A DNA stretch of 32,995 bases from Saprospiraceae bacterium (GTDB lineage Bacteria; Bacteroidota; Bacteroidia; Chitinophagales; Saprospiraceae), in contig JADJWN010000020.1 in NCBI GenBank assembly GCA_016716335.1, positions 1-32,995 on the forward strand, in the 5' to 3' direction. Shown in pieces: positions 25,439 through 32,995 of this stretch; the stretch's first letter is position 1; each line of letters opens with the position of its first letter. The translations under genes and the position numbers were made by a program. A model generated the notes under the pieces. It did not search any database. It was not told the DNA's origin and saw nothing but the letters and a program-made list of their open reading frames with translations.

Positions 25439-28321
25439 ATGAGTAAATTTAATTTTCTGCTAAGTTTAATTATAGCGTTAATGCCGCTTTTAAGTCATGC
25501 ACAGGTCACAGGAGTTAATTACTTTATAAGGTTTAACTCTGAGAGCTGTCTTTTTGAAGCCAACATCATCATTAATTCAGGTGCCGCCACTTCAGCCATT
25601 CAAAGAGCACAATTCAGTTCTCAATACACTATTGTAATACCTTCAAGTTCAAGCCTGAATATAGTAGCCAATCACATGCCATTACAGGGAAACCAAAATT
25701 ATGGCGGAACGCAACCCACCACATGGAATATAGGCAGTATTATAGTTAATCCGGAAGCTTCTCCCGGAAACAGTTTTTACAGTATTACTCCCGTGATGAA
25801 TCCGGCTTCTTTCTATAACAACCTGAAAGCAGGAGATACAATCCGGTTATTTACTTTCTCGGTAAATCCGCTTCCACCTTGTGGATATGGAGTCAGACCC
25901 TTTAATAATGACACAGATCCCTCTTCCAGTGACCCCGGGATGGGCGGAGGTAATTTTTCAAACGGATTTACTATCGGTGGAATAACTCAAAGATATGAGG
26001 GCAATACACCTACGGTATATGGCAAAAGTCCAACTATTACTCAACTTTCGGTACAGTGTACTCAGGGAATTTCAGTTTTACTTAATGCATCAAGTTCAGG
26101 TTGTCAAGGTAGTTTAAATTACAAGTGGACAGGACCAGCTGATTTCAGCAGCCATGTAAAAGATATCAATCTGCCTCAGGCAGACTTCATGAATAATGGG
26201 TTTTACAAGGCTGTAATCACAGACAACATAGGATGTAAAGACTCAGTAAGTGTGTATGCATGTACCAAACCCGATGCCGGTCCGGATAGGACAGTGAGCT
26301 GCTACAGTACCGGAGTGGTTACATTAAATACATTGGGACCCGGAAACTGGAGGCTATTAGATACAGCGTCAGCACTCCTTGATTCAATTGAAGCAGGTAT
26401 TATCAACATTCACAGTTTTACATCCTCAGGAATATTCGGTGTAGTTAAAGAAATAGGCAGTTGTGCAGATACCATGTACATCACAGCAGAAGATAACTGT
26501 GCTTGCGACATTACCAATGTACTGAGTATGCCTGCTCAGTCCGTTTTTTGTCAAAACACCAACAACATCCAGCTATCAGGAAATGCTGTATCGCATCCCG
26601 GCAAGTACAAATGGTATTACAGTACCAATGACCAAGGTTTTGTACCGGTACCGGGTATTGATTCACTTCAGACATATGTCACTCAGGAACTGTCTGTAGG
26701 AACCTACGCTTTCCGAAGAAAATTTACAAGAACCGACAAGGATCAATGTACAGACTTCAGTAATATCATAACACTCAGGGTCGGTCATAAGCCTGATGCA
26801 GGATCTGATTTACAGTTGGACTGTTTTGAAACTGAGTTTATAAGGACTAATGCCACCGGCACAGGTCATTGGACACTATTATCTGCTTCAGGCAATCATA
26901 CTTTGGTCATAGATTCTGTCACCAATCCAAAAACAAAACTTCGAAACTTTACCGGATCGGGAACCTACCAGTTATTAAGATACAATACTTTGTGCAAAGA
27001 TACGAGCGTACTTACCATACATAATCTTTGTGGCTGTGATGTGGCTGATGGTGGAACTGATAAATCCGTATGTACAAAAGATACAGTAGTCCTGGAAGGC
27101 ACGTGCATTATTGGTGTCTGGAGTCCTGTCGAAAACAATCCGCAGGGATACAGTTTTCAAAATTTGCAGGATGGAAAAGCACGTCTGATTTTCAGCAATA
27201 TGTCTAACGGTGTTTACAGATTTATCTATAGCGTCAGAGATAGCCTTACTGATACAGTTAAGGTCACAGTTTATACCAGACCCACAGTAGATGCAGGAGA
27301 AAATTTTGACTATTGTGAAGGAAGTCCTCCTGTAACTCTGGTGGCAGGAGGCGCCCAGAGTTATTCATGGTCCACAGGTCAAACGGGCAGCAGCATCATC
27401 GTGTCGCCGGTAATCAGCACATCATATGTTGTTACTGGCATCAATAATCATGGTTGTTCATCCTCAGATACTATTCTAATTACTGTTTTACCCAGGCCAC
27501 AAGGCAGCATACCCCCTATGCCGCCATGTTATGAAAATGACAATATGCAGTTACAGGCAGGTCAATGGACACATGCAGCAAGTTATCATTGGTCTGGACC
27601 TCTTAATTTTTCATCCAATCAGCAAAATCCTGTTATACCAAATGTTTCTATACAACATTCTGGAATGTATAAACTGACTGTAACCAGCGAAAATGATTGT
27701 ATCAACACCGCAAACTTACAGGTAACTATACTGTCGCGACCTTTACCTGTTAGTCTTTTAAGTTTCAGTGGAAATTATCTGGCCGGAATCCGTGCAAACA
27801 AACTTCAATGGCAAACCTCCTCAGAAATCAACAATAACTATTTTGTCATATTGAGAAGTGCTGATGGTATACATTTTTCAGAAATAGGAAAGATAAAAGG
27901 CAGTGGAATAAGTGGGGAGGAAAAATCATATTACTACTATGATTATGATATCAAATCTCTCAATAAATTTTACTATCGACTCAGACAGGAGGATTATGAT
28001 GGGCGGTTTGAATTAAGTAACATCATAATTGTGAATACATATTCAGAAGATAAAAGCACCATGTCAGAAGTCTCTTTGTATCCTAATCCTGTCAAAAGTT
28101 ACTGCAATTTAAGTGTAAAAAAAGAAAAGGCACATAATGCATACTTTTCATTGACAAATGCAAGCGGGACTGTGGTTTTCTCGGATTTTTTCGAAGAAAT
28201 AGATGAAAATACAAATATCCTTGAGAATATAAATTTTGAGAATTTCATCCCGGGAATCTACACGGTTATCTTAAAAACCGATGAATTTCATTATTCTCAA
28301 AAACTGATTGTAGTTAATTAA
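25439..28321 (+). CDS. Large secreted protein with T9SS type A sorting domain
   Basis: The start at 25439 gives a clean signal peptide (MSKFNFLLSLIIALMPLLSHA, cleavage before QVTG); an in-frame ATG at 25385 would only add 18 untypical residues. The ~960-residue product has a novel-looking N-terminal domain (VNYFIRFNSESCLFEANI). Several Cys-bearing Ig/PKD-like modules follow with recurring DAG(P/S/E)xx patterns: KPDAGPDRTVSCYS, KPDAGSDLQLDCFE, VADGGTDKSVCT and TVDAGENFDYCEG. A fibronectin-like region LPVSLLSFSGNY / LQWQTSSEINNNYFVILRS comes next. The C-terminus VSLYPNPVKSYCNL to GIYTVILKTDEFHYSQKLIV is the type A sorting signal for T9SS export and cell-surface attachment. It is likely an adhesin or surface structural protein. 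Confidence 0.85.
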   Translation: MSKFNFLLSLIIALMPLLSHAQVTGVNYFIRFNSESCLFEANIIINSGAATSAIQRAQFSSQYTIVIPSSSSLNIVANHMPLQGNQNYGGTQPTTWNIGSIIVNPEASPGNSFYSITPVMNPASFYNNLKAGDTIRLFTFSVNPLPPCGYGVRPFNNDTDPSSSDPGMGGGNFSNGFTIGGITQRYEGNTPTVYGKSPTITQLSVQCTQGISVLLNASSSGCQGSLNYKWTGPADFSSHVKDINLPQADFMNNGFYKAVITDNIGCKDSVSVYACTKPDAGPDRTVSCYSTGVVTLNTLGPGNWRLLDTASALLDSIEAGIINIHSFTSSGIFGVVKEIGSCADTMYITAEDNCACDITNVLSMPAQSVFCQNTNNIQLSGNAVSHPGKYKWYYSTNDQGFVPVPGIDSLQTYVTQELSVGTYAFRRKFTRTDKDQCTDFSNIITLRVGHKPDAGSDLQLDCFETEFIRTNATGTGHWTLLSASGNHTLVIDSVTNPKTKLRNFTGSGTYQLLRYNTLCKDTSVLTIHNLCGCDVADGGTDKSVCTKDTVVLEGTCIIGVWSPVENNPQGYSFQNLQDGKARLIFSNMSNGVYRFIYSVRDSLTDTVKVTVYTRPTVDAGENFDYCEGSPPVTLVAGGAQSYSWSTGQTGSSIIVSPVISTSYVVTGINNHGCSSSDTILITVLPRPQGSIPPMPPCYENDNMQLQAGQWTHAASYHWSGPLNFSSNQQNPVIPNVSIQHSGMYKLTVTSENDCINTANLQVTILSRPLPVSLLSFSGNYLAGIRANKLQWQTSSEINNNYFVILRSADGIHFSEIGKIKGSGISGEEKSYYYYDYDIKSLNKFYYRLRQEDYDGRFELSNIIIVNTYSEDKSTMSEVSLYPNPVKSYCNLSVKKEKAHNAYFSLTNASGTVVFSDFFEEIDENTNILENINFENFIPGIYTVILKTDEFHYSQKLIVVN

Positions 28322-28422
28322 TTTCTGAACAATTATATACTACCTCATTGATATGTGTGGAGTAAATACTTGGTTTATTCTACTAATATTCTTCATCTGA
28401 CAAAAATTACCCCAGATACTTA

Positions 28423-29171
28423 TTACAAATTTTTTAGGAGCACTGCCTTTAATTCTTCACAAGAAATAATTCCGGTATGCGACCACGCTGTCTGACCATT
28501 TTTAAAAACCCTGAATACCGGCACACCCTGCACTTCGTATGCTTTACCAATGTCTTTGCATTTGTCCACATCTACCCTTAATATTTTCCCCCGTCCGGAG
28601 AATTCCGTTTCTATTTTGTCAATGACCGGAGCCATTTTACGGCATGGTGCACACCATCTGGTATGGAAATCCACCAGGACAAGAAGCTCTGACTGAAGTT
28701 CGGAAAGAAAGTCTGCCAGGCTCATAAGCTGACCGTGATCTTCGGTGGTTGCCATTGCAGTTTTTTCCTTTTCATATCCCGCCTCAAGCCATGCTGTGAT
28801 TCCATTGCGCAGGTCGTACACCCTGTTAAATCCGTTTTCCTGCAAAATGCGGGCTGCCTTTGCACTCCTCCCACCGGCCCTGCAGTACACATATATCTCT
28901 GCGGATTTATCCATAAGTCTCAGCTTTTCTGCAAAATCCTGATCATAAAAATTCAGTACGCTGGCATTTGCAATGGTACCTTGAGCCACTTCTTCCGGTG
29001 TGCGCACATCAAGTACGATTCCCTTTCCGCTTTCAATCAAAGTTTTGAATTCGAAAGGATCTACGACTCTGATGAATTTTTCATTCTCGTCAGTCCGGAG
29101 CCTGAGATTTCCTGCCCTGACAACAGTAAGCCCAGGCATGAAAAAACTCCACAAATCAAAAACTTATGCAT
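28423..29171 (-). CDS. Exported rhodanese-thioredoxin fusion, frameshifted at N-terminus
   Basis: Two domains. The first is a rhodanese with active Cys in VYCRAGGRSAK. The second is a thioredoxin with WCAPC, in FHTRWCAPCRKMAPV, and the cis-Pro in VQGVPVFRVF. The apparent start at 29154 (MWSFFMPG) looks wrong. The alternative frame from the ATG at 29171 reads MHKFLICGVFSCLGLLLSGQ, a typical signal peptide. One extra base in the T5 run 29077-29081 joins it as MKKFIRVVDPFEFKTLIE. The protein is therefore probably periplasmic and may handle sulfur transfer or disulfide reduction. The TauE-type permease gene lies directly upstream on the same strand, about 105 bp away, which fits a sulfur-related pair. 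Confidence 0.85.
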
Positions 29172-29276
29172 AAAATCAGATTTATCATGTCCTTAAATCT
29201 CAAAAACCGAAGCTTGTTCAAATAAAGATATCGGAATCATGGCAGTTGACAAAAATTGCAGCAAAAATATTTACAG

Positions 29277-30054
29277 TCAAATCAGTCCGGATGCCAGTGC
29301 AAGTGCAAGCAATATCAGCATTACAGCCACTGTATATTTGATGCTTTCTATGGTTACCTTCTTCAGAAAGAAATTGCCTGCCAAAGCTCCTGCAACAGCC
29401 GCTGCCGTAGTAGTGATAATCAGTCCGGAATTTGTACTGAAAACTGCAAAATGCAGCAAAGTACCGTACATCAATAGCCTGATGATATCTACCATTGTGG
29501 ACACGACGGTTGTACTCCCGATAAATGCTTCTTTTAGACAAGCCCAACCTCACCAGAAATGCACTTCTCAATGCACCCTGATGGCCCGATAATCCTCCGA
29601 AAAATCCGCTTATGGCGCCTCCCACAGGGAGACTGTTCTTGCCAAACTGCAATCCGGCAAAAAAAGGCAGGATATCCATCAGTGCAAACACTAAAAGCAG
29701 TACAGAAATCAATAGCTTGACCGGATAAATATCAATACGTCTGTCGCCGATCATATAACTGAAAATCGGAGGATAATCTGATATCTGAGTCAGTATCCAT
29801 GCGCCTGCCATCGCCATCAGAATGGCAGGAATACCAAAACGGAGGACGACCTGCCTGTCCGCATATTTTCCAACCAGAAATATCTTGAAGATATTGTTGA
29901 AAAAATGCACCACAGCGGTAAACGCTACCGCAATTTCAGCAGGAAAAAACAGCATGAATACAGGCGTGAGCAAGGTGCCCAGTCCGAATCCGGAAAAGAA
30001 AGTAAGCATCGCTGCAATAAAAGCAGCCAACCCGACAAAAATATTTACTTCCAT
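29277..30054 (-). CDS. Sulfite exporter TauE/SafE family permease, frameshifted
   Basis: Inner-membrane protein of about 259 residues. It starts MEVNIFVGLAAFIAAMLTFF (Met at 30054) and has SGFGLGTLLTPVFMLFFP and the repeat-like GGAISGFFGGLSGHQGALRS typical of TauE/SafE. The frame breaks in the T4 run 29532-29535. Removing one base gives LGLSKEAFIGSTTVVSTMVDI, a conserved TauE segment, and the last helices through ALASGLI. The longer frame starting at 30192 would place its first ~15 codons inside a MITE-like element and is rejected. Export or import of a small sulfur or organic anion is the family role. The neighbouring rhodanese-thioredoxin supports sulfur metabolism. Confidence 0.85.
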
Positions 30055-30148
30055 GTGCAGAATTTTGGATTTTGTATTGCCACCCGGGCCCAAAACTAAA
30101 TCTTTTGCCGATATCTGAAAATGATGTCTTTTGAATTGTTGTCTTTTT

Positions 30149-30510
30149 CTAAGTACATGACAAAAATTTTTTAGATCGGATTTTTTGGCCAAAAAACCAG
30201 CGATAGCTTATGAAGAATCGGAATTGCTCATTTCGCTAAATTAGGATACAATACCAAGATACAAGATGTTATTAGCGAAATGAAAAGCATGAAGATTCGA
30301 GAATAAGCGGTGCGAAGCAATCGCCTTTTTTTGGCCTAGCCTTTTTGCTTACTTTTTTGGCGATGAAAAAAAGCCTGTGCCGCCCATGGCGGTATAAGAG
30401 CCCAGCCGGCTGGAGGCGACACAACGTTTGAAATTTAATGTCATTCGAATTTAAAACTTTCAAAGTCAATTGAATAAGTTAGTGTTCTCCAAAAAATGTC
30501 ATGTACTTAG
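30149..30510. mobile_element. MITE-like element, 362 bp, with 9-bp target duplication
   Basis: Both ends carry a perfect 14-bp terminal inverted repeat, CTAAGTACATGACA at 30149-30162 and its complement at 30497-30510. Immediately outside, TGTCTTTTT occurs at 30140-30148 and again at 30511-30519, a perfect 9-bp direct repeat as left by transposition. Inside is a second foldback with CATTTCGCTAA (30229-30239) against TTAGCGAAATG (30272-30282), extending imperfectly to 30206 and 30308. No transposase is encoded; a 65-codon minus-strand frame (30272-30469) is not convincing. The element would be moved in trans; the IS1634-like element here has unrelated ends. Confidence 0.82.
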
Positions 30511-30576
30511 TGTCTTTTTAATTGCGGATTCTAAAATGAATGTACCAGGAAATTGCTAAGGTCATACTGCCCTCAA

Positions 30577-30644
30577 TTGTCATAAAAAAGTAAATGTCTG
30601 TCATCCCGAAAGCCTTGCCGAAGCCTTTGACTTTTTTATGACAA
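30577..30644. repeat. 15-bp inverted repeat spanning the receptor start codon
   Basis: TTGTCATAAAAAAGT (30577-30591) is perfectly complementary to 30630-30644, with a 38-nt interior. The right arm contains the ATG at 30638. The interior includes TGTCATCCCGAAAGCC, which resembles small interspersed palindromic repeats of other genomes. It could be a small foldback repeat or a translation-modulating hairpin. Confidence 0.65.
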
Positions 30645-32815
30645 AAAAAACATCCCATCCTTCGAAATTTGACCCGAAAACCAATACAAAAAGCAAATTG
30701 CCGACATTTTTAAAAGCAATACTGTTCTTTCTGGTAATTACCCGGATTTCAGCACAGCAATCCTGGCAGGATACTATGCTGGTGAGGGCTATGGATGAGA
30801 TAGTGATGACCGCAACCCGTACAGAAAGGCAATTAGGCAATACTGCCGTACCTATGCTTACGGTGCAGCAGAAAAACATACAGCTCACCGGCAATATACG
30901 GCTCAACGAAGTACTTCAGGAACAAACCGGACTCTTTCTTACGTCAGGCACAGGCAGCAGTGCGGTAGGTGGCGGAGTATTTGGCAACGGCATACAAATC
31001 CAGGGCTTATCACCGGATTATACATTGCTCCTGATAGATGGTGAGCCTCTGATCGGCAGGCAGGGAGGGGTGATGGATCTTTCGAGATTTACAGTAGGCA
31101 ATATACGCAAGATTGAGGTAGTCAAAGGCCCTTCATCTGCTTTGTACGGCAGCGAGGATATGGCCGGTGTGGTCAATATCATTACAGAGCAGAAAAGGAC
31201 TGAATTTTTCAACGGAGGTCTTCGGTACGGCAGTTTTGCCACCAGAGATGCTTATGCCTCTGCCAATTTTAATTCTGCCAGATCCACATTGTATCTTTTC
31301 GGCAATTACAATGCCTCATCAGGTTATGACCTCAATAAAAAAACCATTGAAAAAACCATTGATCCTTATTACAATGCGACTGCTCAACTGAAATGGACCT
31401 GGCGTTTTTCTGAGAAAACAAGACTGATACTCAACCACAGGTTTTTCTACGGACACCAGCAAAGCGAGTTTGCCATCAACAGCGAATCCATCAATATTTC
31501 AGGTGCCGGTAAGACCACAGATATCAATATCAACCCCACCTTGATCCATCTCTGGAATGATAATCTGAAAACTTCGCTGCGCCTGTACACCAGCCTGTAC
31601 CGTTATGATCAGAATCTGGATAACCTCAGGTCAGCAGAGAGATATTATGAAGATAACTTTGCCCACAATTTTTACCGGATTGAAAAACAGACAGACTGGA
31701 CATCAGGCCTGCATACACTCACTACAGGCGCAGGATACAATGTGCAGACGGTAGAAACCATGCGTTACAGAGAGAGAAAAAGCCAGCACATAGGTTATGT
31801 CTTTGTGCAGGATGAGTGGAAACCCAGCGAAAAATGGACCCTTATTCCGGGTTTGAGATATGATGCCAACAGTGATTATGCCGACAGGTTTTCGCCGAAA
31901 ATGGCAGTCTTGTACAAACCGGGAAATGACTGGAGCTTCAACTTTTCATACGGTAGTGGTTTTAAGGCCCCGGACTTCAGGCAATTGTATCTGTACTATG
32001 TGAATGTAGCAGCTCAGGGATACAGAGTGTATGGAGCCTCTGAATTTTCGGTGTCAGAACTGGAGCAGCAGCTGAAGGACGGGCTTATAGCCCGGATACT
32101 GCCGGAAGCCTACCGGATCAGTGAGCTTCGCCCTGAGATATCTCACGGATTCAATCTTGGCTTAAAACACAACTTCAAATCCATACCTGTCCATGCTGAA
32201 ATGAATGTTTTCTATAATCTGGTAGAGGATCTGATCAATTATCTGCCGGTAGCCATTCAGCAAAACGGTACTTTAATATTCAGCTACATGAATGTACGAA
32301 AGGCATACACCAGAGGATTTGAGCTGAATATTCAGGGCAGACTGGGCAAATACTGGGATTATGGCCTGGGGTATCAATACCTGGAAACGGGAGACCGGGA
32401 GATAGCAAGCAGTATCAAAGCCGGAGAGGTATATGGCAGAAATGCACCCTTAGGATCCACCCGACTGATGACCATGTCGGATTATGGAGGACTGTTGGGC
32501 AGAAGTCCGCATATGGCCAATGCAAGATTGATGTACAATCATATTCCTTCAGGATGGGGTGGCTCTTTGCGGGCCGTGTACAGGTCGTCATGGGGTGTAA
32601 ATGATCTGGATGGCAATGGTTTTGCCAATATGAAGGAAGAATTTGCCCAGGGATTTGTCATGCTGAATGCCAGTATTCAAAAGAATTTTGCAGATAAGTA
32701 TACCATTCAGCTGACAGCCAATAATATCTTAAACCACAGGGATGAAATCAATGTGCCGCAAATGCCCGGTACTCATTTTTCCTGTGCATTTCAATGGAAT
32801 TTTTTAACACCTTAA
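30638..32815 (+). CDS. TonB-dependent outer-membrane receptor (HmuR-like)
   Basis: A 725-residue receptor. After a hydrophobic signal (FLKAILFFLVITRISAQQ) comes the plug domain, with MDEIVMTATRTERQLGNTAV, LNEVLQEQTGLFL, IQIQGLSPDYTLLLIDGEPL and VKGPSSALYGSEDMAGVVNI. A 22-strand barrel follows, ending FSCAFQWNFLT, with YGSGFKAPDFRQLYLYYVN in the barrel and the usual terminal aromatic strand. It lacks the CarboxypepD_reg domain of SusC proteins and so resembles cobalamin, siderophore or heme receptors. The following HmuY-like lipoprotein gene points to heme. The ATG at 30638 gives a long pre-signal extension; a TTG at 30698 (LPTFLKAILF) would give a more normal signal peptide. Confidence 0.88.
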   Translation: MTKKTSHPSKFDPKTNTKSKLPTFLKAILFFLVITRISAQQSWQDTMLVRAMDEIVMTATRTERQLGNTAVPMLTVQQKNIQLTGNIRLNEVLQEQTGLFLTSGTGSSAVGGGVFGNGIQIQGLSPDYTLLLIDGEPLIGRQGGVMDLSRFTVGNIRKIEVVKGPSSALYGSEDMAGVVNIITEQKRTEFFNGGLRYGSFATRDAYASANFNSARSTLYLFGNYNASSGYDLNKKTIEKTIDPYYNATAQLKWTWRFSEKTRLILNHRFFYGHQQSEFAINSESINISGAGKTTDININPTLIHLWNDNLKTSLRLYTSLYRYDQNLDNLRSAERYYEDNFAHNFYRIEKQTDWTSGLHTLTTGAGYNVQTVETMRYRERKSQHIGYVFVQDEWKPSEKWTLIPGLRYDANSDYADRFSPKMAVLYKPGNDWSFNFSYGSGFKAPDFRQLYLYYVNVAAQGYRVYGASEFSVSELEQQLKDGLIARILPEAYRISELRPEISHGFNLGLKHNFKSIPVHAEMNVFYNLVEDLINYLPVAIQQNGTLIFSYMNVRKAYTRGFELNIQGRLGKYWDYGLGYQYLETGDREIASSIKAGEVYGRNAPLGSTRLMTMSDYGGLLGRSPHMANARLMYNHIPSGWGGSLRAVYRSSWGVNDLDGNGFANMKEEFAQGFVMLNASIQKNFADKYTIQLTANNILNHRDEINVPQMPGTHFSCAFQWNFLTP

Positions 32816-32826
32816 AATTTATATCA

Positions 32827-32995
32827 ATGAATATGTTTCATAATATCAGGATTTTTGCGTTTGCATTAATTGTGCTTTCTGCTTTTTCATGTACCAAGGA
32901 TGAGGACAATTCCAAGCCGCTGGAGGCAATTACGACGACTCTCCTGGCCGATGCAGAAAACACCGGAAATTTTGTGTATTTCAGTTTTGAAAAAA
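32827..32995 (+). CDS. HmuY-like lipoprotein, 3' end outside window
   Basis: Starts 11 bp after the receptor stop and runs off the window after 56 codons. The signal peptide MNMFHNIRIFAFALIVLSAF ends in a lipobox with Cys at residue 22 (SAFSCTKDED). The mature start LLADAENTGNFVYFSFEK resembles the opening of HmuY-family heme-binding lipoproteins, which typically read as a short strand and then a YFSF motif. Position behind a HmuR-like receptor agrees. Only the N-terminus is visible, so the family call is moderate. Confidence 0.6.
   Translation, partial: MNMFHNIRIFAFALIVLSAFSCTKDEDNSKPLEAITTTLLADAENTGNFVYFSFEK

Noticed and set aside
1826..29535. Programmed frameshifting or genome decay as the cause of the many broken genes
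   Set aside because: The sites are ordinary short homopolymers in unrelated genes without slippery heptamers plus pseudoknots, and the rest of each gene is intact. A consensus error is simpler.
30272..30469. 65-codon minus-strand gene inside the MITE-like element
   Set aside because: It begins inside the internal foldback, has a basic low-complexity stretch and matches no family that I know.
1..32995. CRISPR array, tRNA, rRNA or replication origin
   Set aside because: No regularly spaced repeats, cloverleaf-like sequence, rRNA sequence or DnaA-box cluster was seen by eye.

Overview
The window looks like a chromosomal segment of a Bacteroidota bacterium, plausibly a Saprospiria/Chitinophagia-type lineage; the rank below phylum is inference. 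Supporting signs are a type IX secretion sorting domain, a SusC-like carboxypeptidase-regulatory domain protein, lipoproteins with S/T-rich lipoboxes, a HmuR/HmuY-type pair, several TAnnTTTG (-7) promoter elements, and almost no Shine-Dalgarno sequences.

Layout. 1-2325: 3' part of a TPR-CHAT protein, convergent with a hypothetical lipoprotein (2336-3097). 3530-5940: lon. 6050-6718: small secreted carboxypeptidase-regulatory-domain protein. 6846-7800: metF, whose 3' end overlaps the convergent pxpC-queG pair (7781-9570). 9726-10436: SDR oxidoreductase. 10739-11853: class II Fic protein behind a repeat-rich promoter. 12022-15960: a duplicated sucrose-type transporter locus; the first copy is cut after 89 codons by a complete 1855-bp IS1634-like element and the second copy is intact. 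16445-17569: AAA_14/DUF4143 ATPase bracketed by 29-nt direct repeats. 17673-24705 (minus strand): a tightly packed run, PQQ-type sugar dehydrogenase > TonB-C-like protein > sodium:solute symporter > murQ, then PfkB kinase > amylosucrase. 25439-28321: large T9SS-secreted protein. 28423-30054 (minus): exported rhodanese-thioredoxin fusion and a TauE-type permease. 30149-30510: a MITE-like element with terminal inverted repeats and a 9-bp target duplication. 30638-32995: TonB-dependent receptor and the start of a HmuY-like lipoprotein.

How it fits together. The intact transporter, amylosucrase and PfkB kinase make a coherent sucrose route: import, polymerisation of the glucosyl half into alpha-glucan, and phosphorylation of the released fructose. 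murQ plus the symporter suggests N-acetylmuramate recycling in the same transcription unit. The last two genes are probably a heme-uptake pair.

Main caveat. At least eight genes (CHAT twice, lon, metF, fic, pfkB, the symporter, rhodanese-Trx, tauE) carry single-base frameshifts in short A/T homopolymers, and nearly all are repaired by one base. The repaired frames recover conserved C-termini, a signal peptide and an ATGA stop/start overlap. I read these as consensus errors of the assembly, not pseudogenes. I found no convincing novel multi-gene system. The strongest unexplained structures are the MITE at 30.1-30.5 kb, the direct repeats around the AAA_14 gene, the operator-like repeats before fic, and the IS-truncated tandem transporter copy.
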